This document shows, piece by piece, positions 27,121 to 37,058 of a DNA stretch of 64,000 nucleotides. The stretch covers positions 1 to 64,000 of the forward strand of contig NZ_JACXYU010000004.1 in the NCBI RefSeq assembly GCF_014779715.1, read 5' to 3'. A program made the translations under genes and the position numbers. The stretch's first letter is position 1. Each line of letters begins with the position of its first letter. Source of the stretch: Streptomyces chumphonensis (GTDB taxonomy: Bacteria > Actinomycetota > Actinomycetes > Streptomycetales > Streptomycetaceae). The notes beneath the pieces are model-generated. The model saw nothing but the letters and a program-made list of their open reading frames with translations, was not told where the DNA came from and did no database searches.

Positions 27121-28407
27121 TCAGTCCAGGAAGGACCGGACCTGGATGGTCTCGTCCCGGCCGGGGCCGACACCGATCGCGGAGATCGGCGCGCCGGACA
27201 TCTCCTCCAGCGCCTTCACGTACCCCTGCGCGTTCTTCGGCAGGTCGGCGAAGGACTTGGCCTGCGTGATGTCCTCGGACCAGCCGGGCAGGTACTCGTA
27301 GACCGGCTTCGCGTGATGGAAGTCGCTCTGGCTGTACGGCAGTTCGGTGACGCGGCGGCCCTCGACCTCGTAGGCGACGCACACCGGGATCTCCTCCCAG
27401 CCGGTGAGCACGTCGAGCTTGGTGAGGAAGAAGTCGGTCAGCCCGTTGACCCGGGTCGCGTAGCGGGCGATCACCGCGTCGAACCAGCCGCAGCGGCGGT
27501 CGCGGCCGGTGGTGACGCCCTTCTCGCCGCCGATGGTGCGCAGCTTCTCGCCGTCCTCGTCCAGCAGTTCCGTCGGGAACGGGCCGGCGCCCACGCGCGT
27601 TGTGTAGGCCTTGAGGATGCCGATGACGCGACTGATGCGGGTCGGGCCGACGCCGGCACCGGTGCAGGCGCCGCCCGCCGTCGGGTTGGACGACGTCACG
27701 AAGGGGTAGGTGCCGTGGTCGACGTCCAGCAGCGTGCCCTGGCCGCCCTCGAAGAGGACGACCTTGCCGTCGTCGATGGCGTCGTTCAGCACGAGCGTGG
27801 TGTCGCACACGAACCCGGAGAGCCGGTCGGCGTAGCCCAGCAGCTCCTCGACGACCTGGTCGACGCTGACCGACCGGCGGTTGTAGAGCTTGGCGAGCAC
27901 CTGGTTCTTGAAGTCGAGCGCGGCCTCGACCTTCTGCCGCAGGATCGACTCGTCGAACAGGTCCTGCACCCGGATGCCGACGCGGTTGATCTTGTCCGCG
28001 TAGGTCGGGCCGATGCCCCGCCCGGTGGTGCCGATCTTGCGCTTGCCGAGGAAGCGCTCGGTGACCTTGTCGATCTCCGTGTGGTACGGCGTGATCAGGT
28101 GGGCGTTGCCGCTGAGCAGCAGCTTGGAGGTGTCGACACCGCGGTCCTGGAGACCGCGCAGCTCCGCGAGGAGCACGGCGGGGTCGACGACGACGCCGTT
28201 ACCGATGACCGGGGTGCAGCCCGGGGAGAGGATGCCGGAAGGCAGCAGGTGCAGGGCGTATTTCTGGTCCCCGACGACCACCGTGTGGCCGGCGTTGTTC
28301 CCACCCTGGAAACGGACGACGTAGTCGACCGAGCCGCCGAGCAGGTCGGTGGCCTTTCCCTTCCCTTCGTCACCCCACTGAGCACCGAGCAGCACGAGCG
28401 CGGGCAC
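27121..28407 (-). CDS. purA: Adenylosuccinate synthetase
   Basis: 428 residues from GTG 28407. It condenses IMP and aspartate with GTP, the first AMP-specific step. Visible are the P-loop-like QWGDEGKGK near the start, [12 protein letters not shown], the [14 protein letters not shown] loop, the [22 protein letters not shown] stretch (residues about 222-243), TGRDRRCGW and LTKLDVL. It is the usual length. It is divergent from the diacylglycerol-kinase-like gene with a 208-base shared region, and distant from the other pur genes in the window, as is common for purA. Confidence 0.97.
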   Translation of the reverse strand: MPALVLLGAQWGDEGKGKATDLLGGSVDYVVRFQGGNNAGHTVVVGDQKYALHLLPSGILSPGCTPVIGNGVVVDPAVLLAELRGLQDRGVDTSKLLLSGNAHLITPYHTEIDKVTERFLGKRKIGTTGRGIGPTYADKINRVGIRVQDLFDESILRQKVEAALDFKNQVLAKLYNRRSVSVDQVVEELLGYADRLSGFVCDTTLVLNDAIDDGKVVLFEGGQGTLLDVDHGTYPFVTSSNPTAGGACTGAGVGPTRISRVIGILKAYTTRVGAGPFPTELLDEDGEKLRTIGGEKGVTTGRDRRCGWFDAVIARYATRVNGLTDFFLTKLDVLTGWEEIPVCVAYEVEGRRVTELPYSQSDFHHAKPVYEYLPGWSEDITQAKSFADLPKNAQGYVKALEEMSGAPISAIGVGPGRDETIQVRSFLD

Positions 28408-28615
28408 AGGCGTACACCCCTTTCGGGCGGGGCATGTCCATCGTGCGGAATGGTGGGTGAACCGCTTCGGCGCCGCCGCGTCACGCGTCGTCGCGCGACG
28501 TGCGGCGCACGCGCCACCACCAAGAGCCGTGAACCGGTGCCCCGGATAGTCGAAGCCCCTGACGCAACAGCGGCAGGGGCTCTTGCACCGAGAGATTACC
28601 TGAGGAAGGACGAAC

Positions 28616-29434
28616 GTGTCGGCTCCAGACCTGCTCGTGGTCGTCGATCCGGCTGCCCGGCACATCGACGGGGAGTCCGTCCGCATCGCCAGGGACGTCC
28701 TGAGCGCCGGGCCGGGCGGCGTCAAGATGTGCCTGCCCCGCAGCCGGGAGGAGATCGGCCGGGTGGTGGGGCGGCGGGGGCGCCGCCGCCCGGTCCTCGT
28801 CGGCGACGACACCGCCCTGCTGTGCGCGGTGGAGCAGCTGCACCGCGAGGGCACCGGGGCGCGGGCCGTCGCGCTGGGCGTCGTCCCGGTGGGCCCGCCC
28901 GGCACGACGCCGCTGGCGGAGGGCATGGGGCTGCCGCTGGACGCCGTCACCGCCGCGCGGGCGGTGCTGGCCGGGGCGGACCGGGTGGTGGACCTGCTGG
29001 TGGACGAGACGGGGGCGGTGCTGCTGGGCGGCGTGCGCATCCCGGCGACACCGGCGGACGGGCCCCGGCGGCCTCCGGTGCCGGCCGCCCCGGCCTCGGT
29101 GCTGGGCCCGCTCGGACGCTGCGCCGCCCGCGTGTGGCCGGGGCGGCGGGGCGGCGCGCCGCCGCTGCCCCGGCTGCGGGTGGAGGCCGACGGCGTGGTG
29201 CTGGCCGATCCGGGCAGTCCGGTGGCGGAGGTCTCGGTGCGGACGGGGCCGGGCGGGGCGGGTGGCGGGCTGGCCGAGGTGGTGGTGCGCCCGGCGGACG
29301 CCCCACGGGTGGCCGGGGCGGTGCCGCCGGTGCGGGCGCGGGCGCGGGCCGTCACGGTGTCGGGCCCGGAGTTCCGCACCCGGACGTGGACGGTGTCGCC
29401 GTCGGCCCTGCGGCTGACCCTGCCCCGGTCCTGA
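28616..29434 (+). CDS. Diacylglycerol kinase-like protein with diverged catalytic loop
   Basis: 272 residues from GTG 28616 (GAGGAAGGA upstream). The layout follows lipid/diacylglycerol kinase catalytic domains: an N-terminal Rossmann-like strand ([10 protein letters not shown]), a central loop, then a [12 protein letters not shown] segment that corresponds to the family's substrate loop, and a beta-sandwich C-terminal half. The usual ATP loop GGDGT is replaced by VGDDT (residues about 62-66), so kinase activity is doubtful. The C-terminal half is very rich in Pro, Gly and Arg. It lies divergent from purA, and no lipid-synthesis genes are near. Confidence 0.6.
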   Translation: MSAPDLLVVVDPAARHIDGESVRIARDVLSAGPGGVKMCLPRSREEIGRVVGRRGRRRPVLVGDDTALLCAVEQLHREGTGARAVALGVVPVGPPGTTPLAEGMGLPLDAVTAARAVLAGADRVVDLLVDETGAVLLGGVRIPATPADGPRRPPVPAAPASVLGPLGRCAARVWPGRRGGAPPLPRLRVEADGVVLADPGSPVAEVSVRTGPGGAGGGLAEVVVRPADAPRVAGAVPPVRARARAVTVSGPEFRTRTWTVSPSALRLTLPRS

Positions 29435-29572
29435 CGTGGGCGGCCCGGTGCCCCCGGGGTCACCGGCCGCGCACACGGATCGTCCTCGCGGGCGACCACG
29501 GTGCGGGCGCGTGACGCTTTTTGACGTTCTCCTGATGTCGCAACGGTGTGAAACGGGCGTAGCGTCCGCTTC

Positions 29573-30538
29573 ATGACGAACGCGATCTCCGTCTCGGGCC
29601 TGGTCAAGTCCTTCGGGCGCACCCGCGCGCTCGACGGTCTCGACCTCACCGTGGCCGACGGCGAGGTGCACGGATTCCTCGGACCCAACGGCGCGGGCAA
29701 GTCGACGACGCTCCGCGTCCTGCTCGGCCTGCTGCGCGCGGACTCCGGCACGGCCCGGCTGCTCGGCCGCGACCCCTGGCGCGACGCGGTGGCCCTCCAC
29801 CGCAGACTGGCCTACGTCCCCGGCGACGTCGAGCTGTGGCCCAACCTCACCGGCGGCGAGGCCGTCGACCTGCTGGCCCGGCTGCGCGGCGGCCTCGACC
29901 GGCGCCGCCGCGACGCACTGATCGAACGCTTCGACCTCGACCCCACGAAGAAGGGCCGCAGCTACTCCAAGGGGAACCGGCAGAAGGTGGCCATCGTCGC
30001 CGCCCTCGCCTCCGACGCCGAGCTGCTTCTGCTCGACGAACCCACCGCCGGGCTCGACCCGCTGATGGAGGTGGTCTTCCAGGACGTCATCGGCGAGGCG
30101 AAGGCCGCGGGCCGCACCGTGCTGTTGTCGAGCCACATCCTGGCCCAGGTGGAGAAGCTGTGCGACCGCGTCAGCATCGTGCGGCTGGGCCGCGTCGTGC
30201 AGTCCGGTTCGCTCACCGAGCTGCGGCACCTCACGCGCACCACGGTGGAGGCGGAGACCGAGCGTCCGGTCGCCGGGCTCGACGCGCTCGACGGCGTGCA
30301 CGACCTGCGTACCGAGAACGGCCGCGTGCACTGCGCCGTCGACGGGGCCCGGCTGGACGACGTCGTGCGGCTGCTCGCCGGGGCCGGGGTGCGCAGCCTC
30401 GTCAGTCACCCGCCCACGCTGGAGGAGCTGATGCTGCGGCACTACGGCGACGCGACGGGCGGCCCTGACGCCCCCGACGCCACGGGCCGCACCGACGGCG
30501 GCGACGGCGGCGACGGCGCGGCGGAGGCCGCCCGGTGA
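29573..30538 (+). CDS. ABC transporter ATPase (drug/polyketide exporter type)
   Basis: 321 residues from ATG 29573. Walker A is GPNGAGKST, the Q-loop region [13 protein letters not shown], a diverged signature SKGNRQK (instead of LSGGQ), Walker [14 protein letters not shown], and the switch His in LLSSHILAQ. The signature and long C-terminal extension are typical of DrrA-like and streptomycete exporter ATPases. TAGCGT lies 7 bases before the ATG. It overlaps the permease gene by 4 bases, and together they form an ABC-2 type exporter. The substrate is unknown. Confidence 0.92.
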   Translation: MTNAISVSGLVKSFGRTRALDGLDLTVADGEVHGFLGPNGAGKSTTLRVLLGLLRADSGTARLLGRDPWRDAVALHRRLAYVPGDVELWPNLTGGEAVDLLARLRGGLDRRRRDALIERFDLDPTKKGRSYSKGNRQKVAIVAALASDAELLLLDEPTAGLDPLMEVVFQDVIGEAKAAGRTVLLSSHILAQVEKLCDRVSIVRLGRVVQSGSLTELRHLTRTTVEAETERPVAGLDALDGVHDLRTENGRVHCAVDGARLDDVVRLLAGAGVRSLVSHPPTLEELMLRHYGDATGGPDAPDATGRTDGGDGGDGAAEAAR

Positions 30539-32208
30539 ACGCCGCCACCACGCCGCCCGCCCCCGCCCGCGCGTCCGACCGCGACCCCGGCCGTGACCCG
30601 GACCGCGCGGGCCCGCTCACCGGCACCGGCACGCTGCTGCGCTTCGCCCTGCGCCGCGACCGCGTGCGGCTCCCGGTGTGGATCGTCGCCCTGGTCCTGG
30701 GCACGTCGACCACCGCCGGGAGTTTCCCCGACCTCTACGCCACGGCGGAGGCCCGGCAGAGCGCCCGGCAGGCGAACAGCAGCCCCGCCGCGCTCGCCAT
30801 GTCCGGGCCCGAGCACTTCCTGAGCGACTACACCTACGGCGCCATGCTCGCCCACCAGATGCTGGGCTTCACCGGCGTGCTCGTGGCCCTGTTCAGCATC
30901 CTCACCGTCACCCGGCACACCCGCGCCGAGGAGGAGACCGGCCGCGCCGAGCTGGTGCGCTCCGCCGTCGTCGGGCGCTACGCGCCGCTCGCCGCCGCGC
31001 TGTCGACGGCCGTCCTGGCGAACGTCGTGCTCGCCCTCGGCCTGGCCGTCGCCCTCGGCGGGGCCGGCATCCCCGACATCGGCTGGGGCGGCTCCCTCCT
31101 CTACGGGAGCGCGCACGCGGCCGTCGGTCTCGTCTTCGCGGCGGTCGCCGCCGTGACGGCGCAGATCACCCCGCACGCGCGCGGTGCCTCGGGCATGGCG
31201 TTCGCGGTGCTCGGCCTCGCGTACATCCTGCGCGCCGCCGGGGACGTCGGCACCGACGCGCTGTCCTGGCTCTCGCCGATCGGCTGGGCGCAGCGCACCT
31301 ACGTCTACGTCGACGACCGCTGGTGGCCGCTGCTGCTGTGCCTGGCCGCCGCCGTCGCCGCGACGGTGCTCGCCGTACGGCTCGCCGCCCGCCGCGACCT
31401 GGGCGCCGGGCTGCGTCCGGCGCGCGGTGGGCCCGCGCGGGCCGGCGGCGCGCTCACCCACCCCGTCGGCTTCGCCTGGCGGCTCCACCGGGGGCTGCTG
31501 TTCGGCTTCGCCGTGGCCCTGTTCGTGCTCGGTGTCGCCTACGGCTCGGTGCTGGGGGACGCCGAGGAGATGGTGGGGGACGTGGCCGCCCTGGAGGACG
31601 CCCTCGCGGCGCTGGGCGGCGCGAGCGTCGCCGAGTCCTTCGCCGCCATGGTCATGATCGTCCTGGCCGTGGTGGCGGCCGTCTACGCGGTGCTCGCCGC
31701 CGCCCGTCCGCGCGCCGAGGAGACCGGGCGCCGCGCCGAACCGCTGCTCGCCACCGCGCTGTCGCGCCGCCGGTGGATGGGAAGTCACCTCGCCGTCGCC
31801 CTGCTGGGCAGCACGGCGGTGATGGCGCTGTCGGGGCTCGGGTTCGGCGCGCTGGGCGCCGCGACGACGGGCGACGCCGCGCTCGTTCCCGAGCTGACGG
31901 CCGCCGCGCTGGCGTACGCGCCCGCGCTGTGGGTGACCGTCGGGGTCGCCGCCGTGCTCTACGGATGGCTGCCCCGCGCGACGGCTCTGGCCTGGGCGCT
32001 GCCCCTGGGGGCGTTCGTCGTCGACTACCTGGGCCCGATCCTCCGGCTCCCGGAGTGGACGACCCGGCTCTCCCCCTTCGGGCACGTGCCCCGGCTGCCC
32101 GCCGAGTCCGTCGCCTGGACGCCGCTGCTCGTGCTGACCCTCGTCGCCGCGGCGCTGCTCGCCGTGGGGCTGGCCGGGTTCCGGCGCCGCGACCTGGAGA
32201 TGACCTGA
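30535..32208 (+). CDS. ABC-2 type transporter permease (exporter of polyketide antibiotics family)
   Basis: 557 residues; GTG 30535 overlaps the ATPase stop as GTGA. After a Pro/Arg-rich N-terminus, about twelve hydrophobic helices are arranged as two similar halves. The large first loop contains [12 protein letters not shown] and [14 protein letters not shown], and the family phrase [17 protein letters not shown] is present and echoed later by [17 protein letters not shown]. These are marks of the large two-half exporter permeases linked to antibiotic resistance in actinomycetes. No regulator or biosynthetic genes adjoin, so a general detoxification role is equally possible. Confidence 0.9.
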   Translation: MNAATTPPAPARASDRDPGRDPDRAGPLTGTGTLLRFALRRDRVRLPVWIVALVLGTSTTAGSFPDLYATAEARQSARQANSSPAALAMSGPEHFLSDYTYGAMLAHQMLGFTGVLVALFSILTVTRHTRAEEETGRAELVRSAVVGRYAPLAAALSTAVLANVVLALGLAVALGGAGIPDIGWGGSLLYGSAHAAVGLVFAAVAAVTAQITPHARGASGMAFAVLGLAYILRAAGDVGTDALSWLSPIGWAQRTYVYVDDRWWPLLLCLAAAVAATVLAVRLAARRDLGAGLRPARGGPARAGGALTHPVGFAWRLHRGLLFGFAVALFVLGVAYGSVLGDAEEMVGDVAALEDALAALGGASVAESFAAMVMIVLAVVAAVYAVLAAARPRAEETGRRAEPLLATALSRRRWMGSHLAVALLGSTAVMALSGLGFGALGAATTGDAALVPELTAAALAYAPALWVTVGVAAVLYGWLPRATALAWALPLGAFVVDYLGPILRLPEWTTRLSPFGHVPRLPAESVAWTPLLVLTLVAAALLAVGLAGFRRRDLEMT

Positions 32209-32427
32209 CGGGACGCGCCCCGGCGGGGCAGGCCGCCGAGGGGCGTCGGCCCGTCCCGTCCGGCGGCCGGGGCGACCCGCCCTCTGTTGGCCCAAGGCGG
32301 CACCCGCCGGGCGGTACCCGAAGTGCGGCGCGCCCGGGGCGCTGCTGGCATGGGGACCGAGGCGCGCGGAAGCCCGCCGGGGAACAGCCCCGGCACGCGC
32401 GCCAGCTGACCGGAGGTCACACTCCTC

Positions 32428-33039
32428 ATGCAGAAGATGCGTTCTCTCGCCACCGCCGCCGCGTCCGCGGTGATCGTCGTCGGGATGGCCGCTCCGGCCT
32501 TCGCCGGCGGTGACAGCGGCCACGGCGGCCTGAAGCTCCACCCGTCGTCCGGCGGCCCCGGCACCGTCGTCGAGGTCAAGGCGCTGTGCCGGGACGGCGG
32601 CCACGGGACCGTCGCCTCGGACGCCTTCGAGACCAGCCAGGCCCAGACCGGCCGGCACCACGACCGGCACCACGACGGCCGCCACCACGACGGCCGCCAC
32701 CACGACGACGGCAAGAACACCGGTGGCGACCCGCGCCACGACGACCGTCACCACCGGGTCTTCGCCACGGCCAAGGTCATGCACGAGGGCCTGACGCCGG
32801 GCAAGAAGTACGAGGTCACCGGCTACTGCAAGAACCACGAGCGGCTCACCGGCACCTTCACCTTCACCGGTGGCGTCGGCGGTGCGGCCGACGCCGGCCT
32901 CGGCGGCCTCGCGGCCGGCACGGAGTCCGCCGTCCCGAGCACCACGACGGCCGCCGCCGTCGCCGGTGGCCTGGCCGTCACGGGTGCCGCCGGGTACTTC
33001 CTGATCTGGCGCCGCCGGGCCGGCGGGGACCAGGCGTGA
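32428..33039 (+). CDS. Secreted His-rich surface protein with LAVTG-containing C-terminus
   Basis: 203 residues from ATG 32428 (GACCGGAGGT upstream). Residues 1-26 are a signal peptide ending AFA. A middle region has a His/Asp/Arg repeat block (HHDGR units, residues about 75-110) that could bind metal ions. After a Gly/Ala/Thr-rich stretch comes a hydrophobic end containing LAVTG (residues about 183-187), then AAGYFLIW and RRR. LAXTG is the motif used by class E sortases on Streptomyces surface proteins, and a sortase gene overlaps the stop. The hydrophobic segment after LAVTG is short, so either wall attachment or simple membrane anchoring is possible. Confidence 0.75.
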   Translation: MQKMRSLATAAASAVIVVGMAAPAFAGGDSGHGGLKLHPSSGGPGTVVEVKALCRDGGHGTVASDAFETSQAQTGRHHDRHHDGRHHDGRHHDDGKNTGGDPRHDDRHHRVFATAKVMHEGLTPGKKYEVTGYCKNHERLTGTFTFTGGVGGAADAGLGGLAAGTESAVPSTTTAAAVAGGLAVTGAAGYFLIWRRRAGGDQA

Positions 33040-33737
33040 GCCGCCCCCGGATACCCCGGATATCCATGACGACTCGTCAGCAGCGCGTCGCGGCGCGCGG
33101 TCGCCGTCTGGAGACGGTGGCCGCCGCCGTGACCGTGCTCGTGGCAGGAGCCCTGTGCGCGGCCGTTCCCGCCGAGCCCGTCGCGGAGCGGGACGACCGC
33201 GGCGCGGGGCTCACCATGGTCGCCGAGGGGGTCTCGCGTCCCGACGCCGTGGACACCGAGCCGCCCGAGGCCGAGCCGTTCGTCATGCCCCGGTCCGCGC
33301 CGACCCGGCTGTCCCTCCCGCAGCTCGACGCGGACATCGAGGTCTTCGGCGCGGACGCCGAGCCGGACGGCACCCCACCCGTACCCGAGAAGGACGACGC
33401 GGACCGGGCCGCCTGGTGGCGCGGCGGCCCCTCACCCGGCCAGCAGGGCCCCGCCCTGCTCGTCGGGCACCTGGACAGCGTGAAGGGACCGGCCGCCTTC
33501 GCGCGGATCGGCTCCCTGAAGCCGGGCGCCGAGGTCGTCGTCGAGCGCGAGGACGGCTCCACGGTGACCTTCGCGGTCGACTCCGTCGAACAGTACGCCA
33601 AGGACGACTTCCCCAACGCCCGGGTCTACGGACCCACCAAGACGGCCCAGCTGCGCCTGATCACCTGCGGCGGCACCTGGACGAAGAAGGACGGCTATGA
33701 CGCGAATATCGTCGCCTTCGCCACCATCAGGAGCTGA
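33036..33737 (+). CDS. Class F-type sortase
   Basis: 233 residues; GTG 33036 overlaps the stop of the His-rich protein as GTGA (ATG 33066 is an internal alternative). A membrane segment (about 28-48) anchors the enzyme outside the cell. The transpeptidase domain has SLPQLDADIEVFG, WWRGGPSPGQQG, the catalytic His in LLVGHLDS, Cys in LITCGGTW, and an Asn/Ala-rich end (YDANIVAFA); the usual active-site Arg may be the one in QLRLITC. It should cut a sorting signal and join the protein to the wall. The upstream overlapping gene is the natural candidate substrate. Confidence 0.88.
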   Translation: MSRPRIPRISMTTRQQRVAARGRRLETVAAAVTVLVAGALCAAVPAEPVAERDDRGAGLTMVAEGVSRPDAVDTEPPEAEPFVMPRSAPTRLSLPQLDADIEVFGADAEPDGTPPVPEKDDADRAAWWRGGPSPGQQGPALLVGHLDSVKGPAAFARIGSLKPGAEVVVEREDGSTVTFAVDSVEQYAKDDFPNARVYGPTKTAQLRLITCGGTWTKKDGYDANIVAFATIRS

Positions 33738-33932
33738 CCGGCGCGGGACGACCCCCGCGCCCACCGCGCCTCCCCGCCGCCGGCTCCCCCCGCCGGCTCC
33801 CCTCCCGCCGGCTCCCTCGTCGCCGCCACCGAACCGGTGGCGGCGACGTGCGTCCCCGGCCCGGCCCCCCGGCCCGGCCGCTACCCTGAACCTCACCCAT
33901 CCGTGACGGGCGAGCAGCGAGGGACCCGGACC

Positions 33933-35312
33933 ATGAGCATCGAGCGCGCCGACCAGGCGGCCGTCAAGGCGGCGGACCGGGCCCACGTCTTCCACTCGTG
34001 GTCCGCCCAGGCCCACCTCGACCCGCTCCCCGTCCAGCGCGCGGCCGGGTCCTCCTTCTGGGACTACGACGGCAACCGCTACCTGGACTTCGCCTCCCAG
34101 CTCGTCAACGCCAACATCGGCCACCAGCACCCCAAGGTGGTCGCCGCCATCCAGGAGCAGGCCGCGACCCTGTGCACGGTCGCCCCCGGCTTCGCCGTCG
34201 ACGTCCGCTCCGAAGCCGCCCGGCTCGTCGCCGAGCGCACCCCCGGCGACCTGGACAAGATCTTCTTCACCAACGGCGGCGCCGAGGCCGTGGAGAACGC
34301 CGCCCGCATGGCGCGGCTCCACACCGGCCGCCCCAAGCTGCTCAGCGCCTACCGCTCCTACCACGGCGCCACCGGCACCGCGATCAACCTCACCGGCGAC
34401 CCGCGCCGCTGGGCGAGCGACACCGGCACGGCCGGCGTCGTCCACTTCCACGGCCCCTACCTCTACCGCTCCCCCTTCCACGCCACCACCGAGCGCGAGG
34501 AGTGCGAACGGGCGCTGGCGCACCTGGAGGAGACGATCGTCCTGGAGGGCCCGGACACCGTCGCCGCCGTCGTCCTGGAGACGATCCCCGGCGGCTCCGG
34601 CATCCTGCTCCCGCCGCCCGGCTACCTCCCCGGCGTCCGCGCGATCTGCGACCGGTACGGCATCGTGATGGTCCTCGACGAGGTCATGGCGGGCTTCGGC
34701 CGCGCCGGACGCTGGTTCGCGCTCGACCACTACCTCGACCAGGACACCGCCCCCGACCTGGTCACCTTCGCCAAGGGCGTCAACTCCGGCTACGTCCCGC
34801 TCGGCGGCGTCGCGATCTCCGCCGCCATCGCCGCCGACTGGGACGAGAGGCCCTACCCCGGCGGGCTCACTTACTCCGGCCACCCCCTCGCCTGCGCCGC
34901 CGCCGTCGCCACGCTCGGGGCCATGGCGGAGGAGGGCATCGTCGAGCACGCCGCCCACATCGGCGAGACCGTCCTCGGGCCCGGCCTGCGCGCCCTGGCC
35001 GAGCGCCACCCCTCGATCGGGGAGGTGCGCGGGACCGGTGTCTTCTGGGCCCTGGAGCTGGTGCGCGACCGCGAGACCCGCGAGCCGCTCGTCCCCTACC
35101 GGCCGCGGGGCGACGAGGGCCGGCCGACCGCCGAGCTGGCCGCCGCCTGCAAGCGGCGCGGGCTGTGGCCGCTCGTCGCGGGCAACCGGCTCCACGTCGT
35201 GCCGCCGTGCACCATCGACGCCGCCGAGGTCGAGGAGGGGCTGGCGATCCTCGACGAGGCCCTCGCCGTCGCCGACGCCCACACCACGGCGGGGGCGACC
35301 TCCGCCGCGTAG
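33933..35312 (+). CDS. Class III PLP-dependent aminotransferase
   Basis: 459 residues from ATG 33933. Family marks are FWDYDGNRYLDFASQLVNANIGH (residues about 40-62), the FFTNGGAEAVENAARMAR segment, YRSYHGAT, VVLETIPGG, LDEVMAGFGR, the PLP lysine in TFAKGVNSGYVPLG, and TYSGHPLACAA. The set resembles beta-alanine or taurine:pyruvate-type aminotransferases acting on omega-amino groups. The substrate is not determined. It is followed after 10 bases by a GntR regulator, probably its controller. Confidence 0.87.
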   Translation: MSIERADQAAVKAADRAHVFHSWSAQAHLDPLPVQRAAGSSFWDYDGNRYLDFASQLVNANIGHQHPKVVAAIQEQAATLCTVAPGFAVDVRSEAARLVAERTPGDLDKIFFTNGGAEAVENAARMARLHTGRPKLLSAYRSYHGATGTAINLTGDPRRWASDTGTAGVVHFHGPYLYRSPFHATTEREECERALAHLEETIVLEGPDTVAAVVLETIPGGSGILLPPPGYLPGVRAICDRYGIVMVLDEVMAGFGRAGRWFALDHYLDQDTAPDLVTFAKGVNSGYVPLGGVAISAAIAADWDERPYPGGLTYSGHPLACAAAVATLGAMAEEGIVEHAAHIGETVLGPGLRALAERHPSIGEVRGTGVFWALELVRDRETREPLVPYRPRGDEGRPTAELAAACKRRGLWPLVAGNRLHVVPPCTIDAAEVEEGLAILDEALAVADAHTTAGATSAA

Positions 35313-35322
35313 GGTGTCCGCC

Positions 35323-35997
35323 ATGCCGTCCGCCCCCATCACCCGCAGCACCCTGCGCCAGCAGCTCGCGGAAGCCCTCCGCGACGAGGTGCTGGCCGGG
35401 CGGCTCCCGGCGGGCCGGCCGTTCACCGTCAAGGAGATCGCCGAGCAGTACGGCGTCTCCGCCACCCCGGTGCGGGAGGCGCTCGTCGACCTCGCCGCGC
35501 AGGGCCTGCTCGACGCCGACCACCACCGGGGCTTCCGCGTCCAGGAGATCACCCTCGCCGACTTCACGGCGATGGTGGAGGCCCGCACGCTGGTGATCGA
35601 GGGCATCTTCCGCACGGCCGCGTTCGCCGGCGGGCTGGACCGGACACCGGAGGCCCTGGCGTCCGTGCGGCGCCGCGCCGAGGCCGCCCGCCGCGCCGCC
35701 GTGGCCGGCGACCTCGACGTCCTGATCGGCTACGACCTGCGGTTCTGGCGCGAGCTGGGCGAGTTCGTCGGCAATCCGTACGTCTCGGAGTTCCTGGACC
35801 GGCTGCGTGTCCAGTGCTGGGTCTTCACCGTGCCGCTGCTGCGGGCGCGGGGCGCGGACCTGCGGGGACTGCTGTGGGCCGGACACCTGGAACTCGTCGC
35901 CGCCATCGAGCAGGGCGACGTGGCCGGCGCGGAACGCTCCATCACCGCCTACAACGCCCACGCCCTCGCCCTGGGGCGGGCCCTGGCCTGCGGCTGA
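35323..35997 (+). CDS. GntR-family (FadR/FCD type) transcriptional regulator
   Basis: 224 residues from ATG 35323. The N-terminal winged helix-turn-helix (about 8-75) has LRDEVLAGRLPAGRPFTVKEIAEQYGVSATPVREAL as its core (residues about 18-53, given by words). A C-terminal helical FCD ligand-binding domain (about 85-215) follows. It probably senses a small acid linked to the aminotransferase upstream. TAGGGT lies 7 bases before the ATG, suggesting a separate leaderless transcript. It converges on purC with a 19-base gap. Confidence 0.88.
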   Translation: MPSAPITRSTLRQQLAEALRDEVLAGRLPAGRPFTVKEIAEQYGVSATPVREALVDLAAQGLLDADHHRGFRVQEITLADFTAMVEARTLVIEGIFRTAAFAGGLDRTPEALASVRRRAEAARRAAVAGDLDVLIGYDLRFWRELGEFVGNPYVSEFLDRLRVQCWVFTVPLLRARGADLRGLLWAGHLELVAAIEQGDVAGAERSITAYNAHALALGRALACG

Positions 35998-36016
35998 CGC
36001 GCCCAGCTGACGCGCC

Positions 36017-36919
36017 CTACGTCCAGGGCAGGCCGGTGAGGCGCTCGTACGCCTCGACGTACTTGGCCCGGGTGCGCTCCACGACCTCCGGCGGGAGCGG
36101 CGGGGGCGGCTGCTCGCCGCGGCGGTCCCACCCGGAGGCGTCGGACGTCAGCCAGTCCCGCACGAACTGCTTGTCGTACGAGGGCTGGGCGCGGCCCGGC
36201 TCCCAGCGGTCGGCCGGCCAGAACCGCGAGGAGTCCGGCGTCAGGACCTCGTCGGCCAGCACCAGCTCGCCCTCGGCGGTGTGGCCGAACTCGAACTTCG
36301 TGTCGGCCAGGATGATGCCGCGCTCCCGTGCCGTGTCCCGGCCCCGCCCGTAGACGGCGAGGGTCAGCTGGCGCAGCCGGGCGGCCGTCTCGGCCCCCAC
36401 GCGGCGGGCGACCTCCTCGTACGACACGTTCTCGTCGTGCTCGCCCACGTCGGCCTTGGTGGCCGGGGTGAACAGGGGCGTGGGCAGCTCGGAGCCGTCG
36501 ACCAGGCCCTCCGGCAGGGCCAGCCCGCACACGGTGCGGGAGGCGGTGTACTCGACCAGCCCCGACCCCGTGAGGTAGCCGCGTGCCACACACTCCACGG
36601 GCACCATGGTCAGCGCCCGGCACACCATGACGCGCCCGGCCCAGTCCGCCGGCGCGCCCGCCGGGACCTCCGTGGAGACCAGGTGGTTCGGCACGACGTC
36701 GGCCAGCTGCTCGAACCACCACAGGGAGAGCCGGGTGAGGACGCGTCCCTTGTCGGGGATCTCCGTCGGCAGCACCCAGTCGTACGCCGACAGCCGGTCG
36801 CTGGCGACCATGACGAGGTGCCCGTCGGCGTCGCGGTAGAGGTCGCGCACCTTGCCGGTGTGCAGATGCTCCAAACCCGGTACCGCGACGGGCTGGGGCT
36901 TCTCGACGAATCCGGACAC
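36017..36919 (-). CDS. purC: SAICAR synthetase
   Basis: 300 residues from GTG 36919 with GGAGG ahead. It joins CAIR and aspartate in purine synthesis. Visible are HTGKVRDLY, the VASDRLSAYDWVLP segment, VPVECVARGYLTGSG, IILADTKFEFG, LADEVLTPDSSRFWP and YDKQFVRDWL. The length matches bacterial long-form PurC. It is on the minus strand downstream of the dimethylformamidase-like gene, 139 bases apart; purD lies 4 kb upstream on the same strand. Confidence 0.96.
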   Translation of the reverse strand: MSGFVEKPQPVAVPGLEHLHTGKVRDLYRDADGHLVMVASDRLSAYDWVLPTEIPDKGRVLTRLSLWWFEQLADVVPNHLVSTEVPAGAPADWAGRVMVCRALTMVPVECVARGYLTGSGLVEYTASRTVCGLALPEGLVDGSELPTPLFTPATKADVGEHDENVSYEEVARRVGAETAARLRQLTLAVYGRGRDTARERGIILADTKFEFGHTAEGELVLADEVLTPDSSRFWPADRWEPGRAQPSYDKQFVRDWLTSDASGWDRRGEQPPPPLPPEVVERTRAKYVEAYERLTGLPWT

Positions 36920-37058
36920 CGGTCCTCCATGGAGAGTGCGACGACCCCCCGATTCTCCCGCACCCCGCCCGCCCCGGCGCGCAGGGGGGCGTCCGGTGAC
37001 CTCGGGGGAAGGGGGAGGACCCGGCGGACCGGGGCCGGACCCGGGCACCCGGCCGGCG

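Noticed and set aside
32640..32715. CRISPR-like short repeats in the His-rich gene
   Set aside because: The repeats are in-frame 12-15-base codon repeats for His-His-Asp-Gly-Arg units, with no spacers.
29573..33737. Secondary-metabolite gene cluster around the ABC exporter and sortase
   Set aside because: The exporter resembles antibiotic transporters, but no biosynthetic enzymes or pathway regulators lie in the region.
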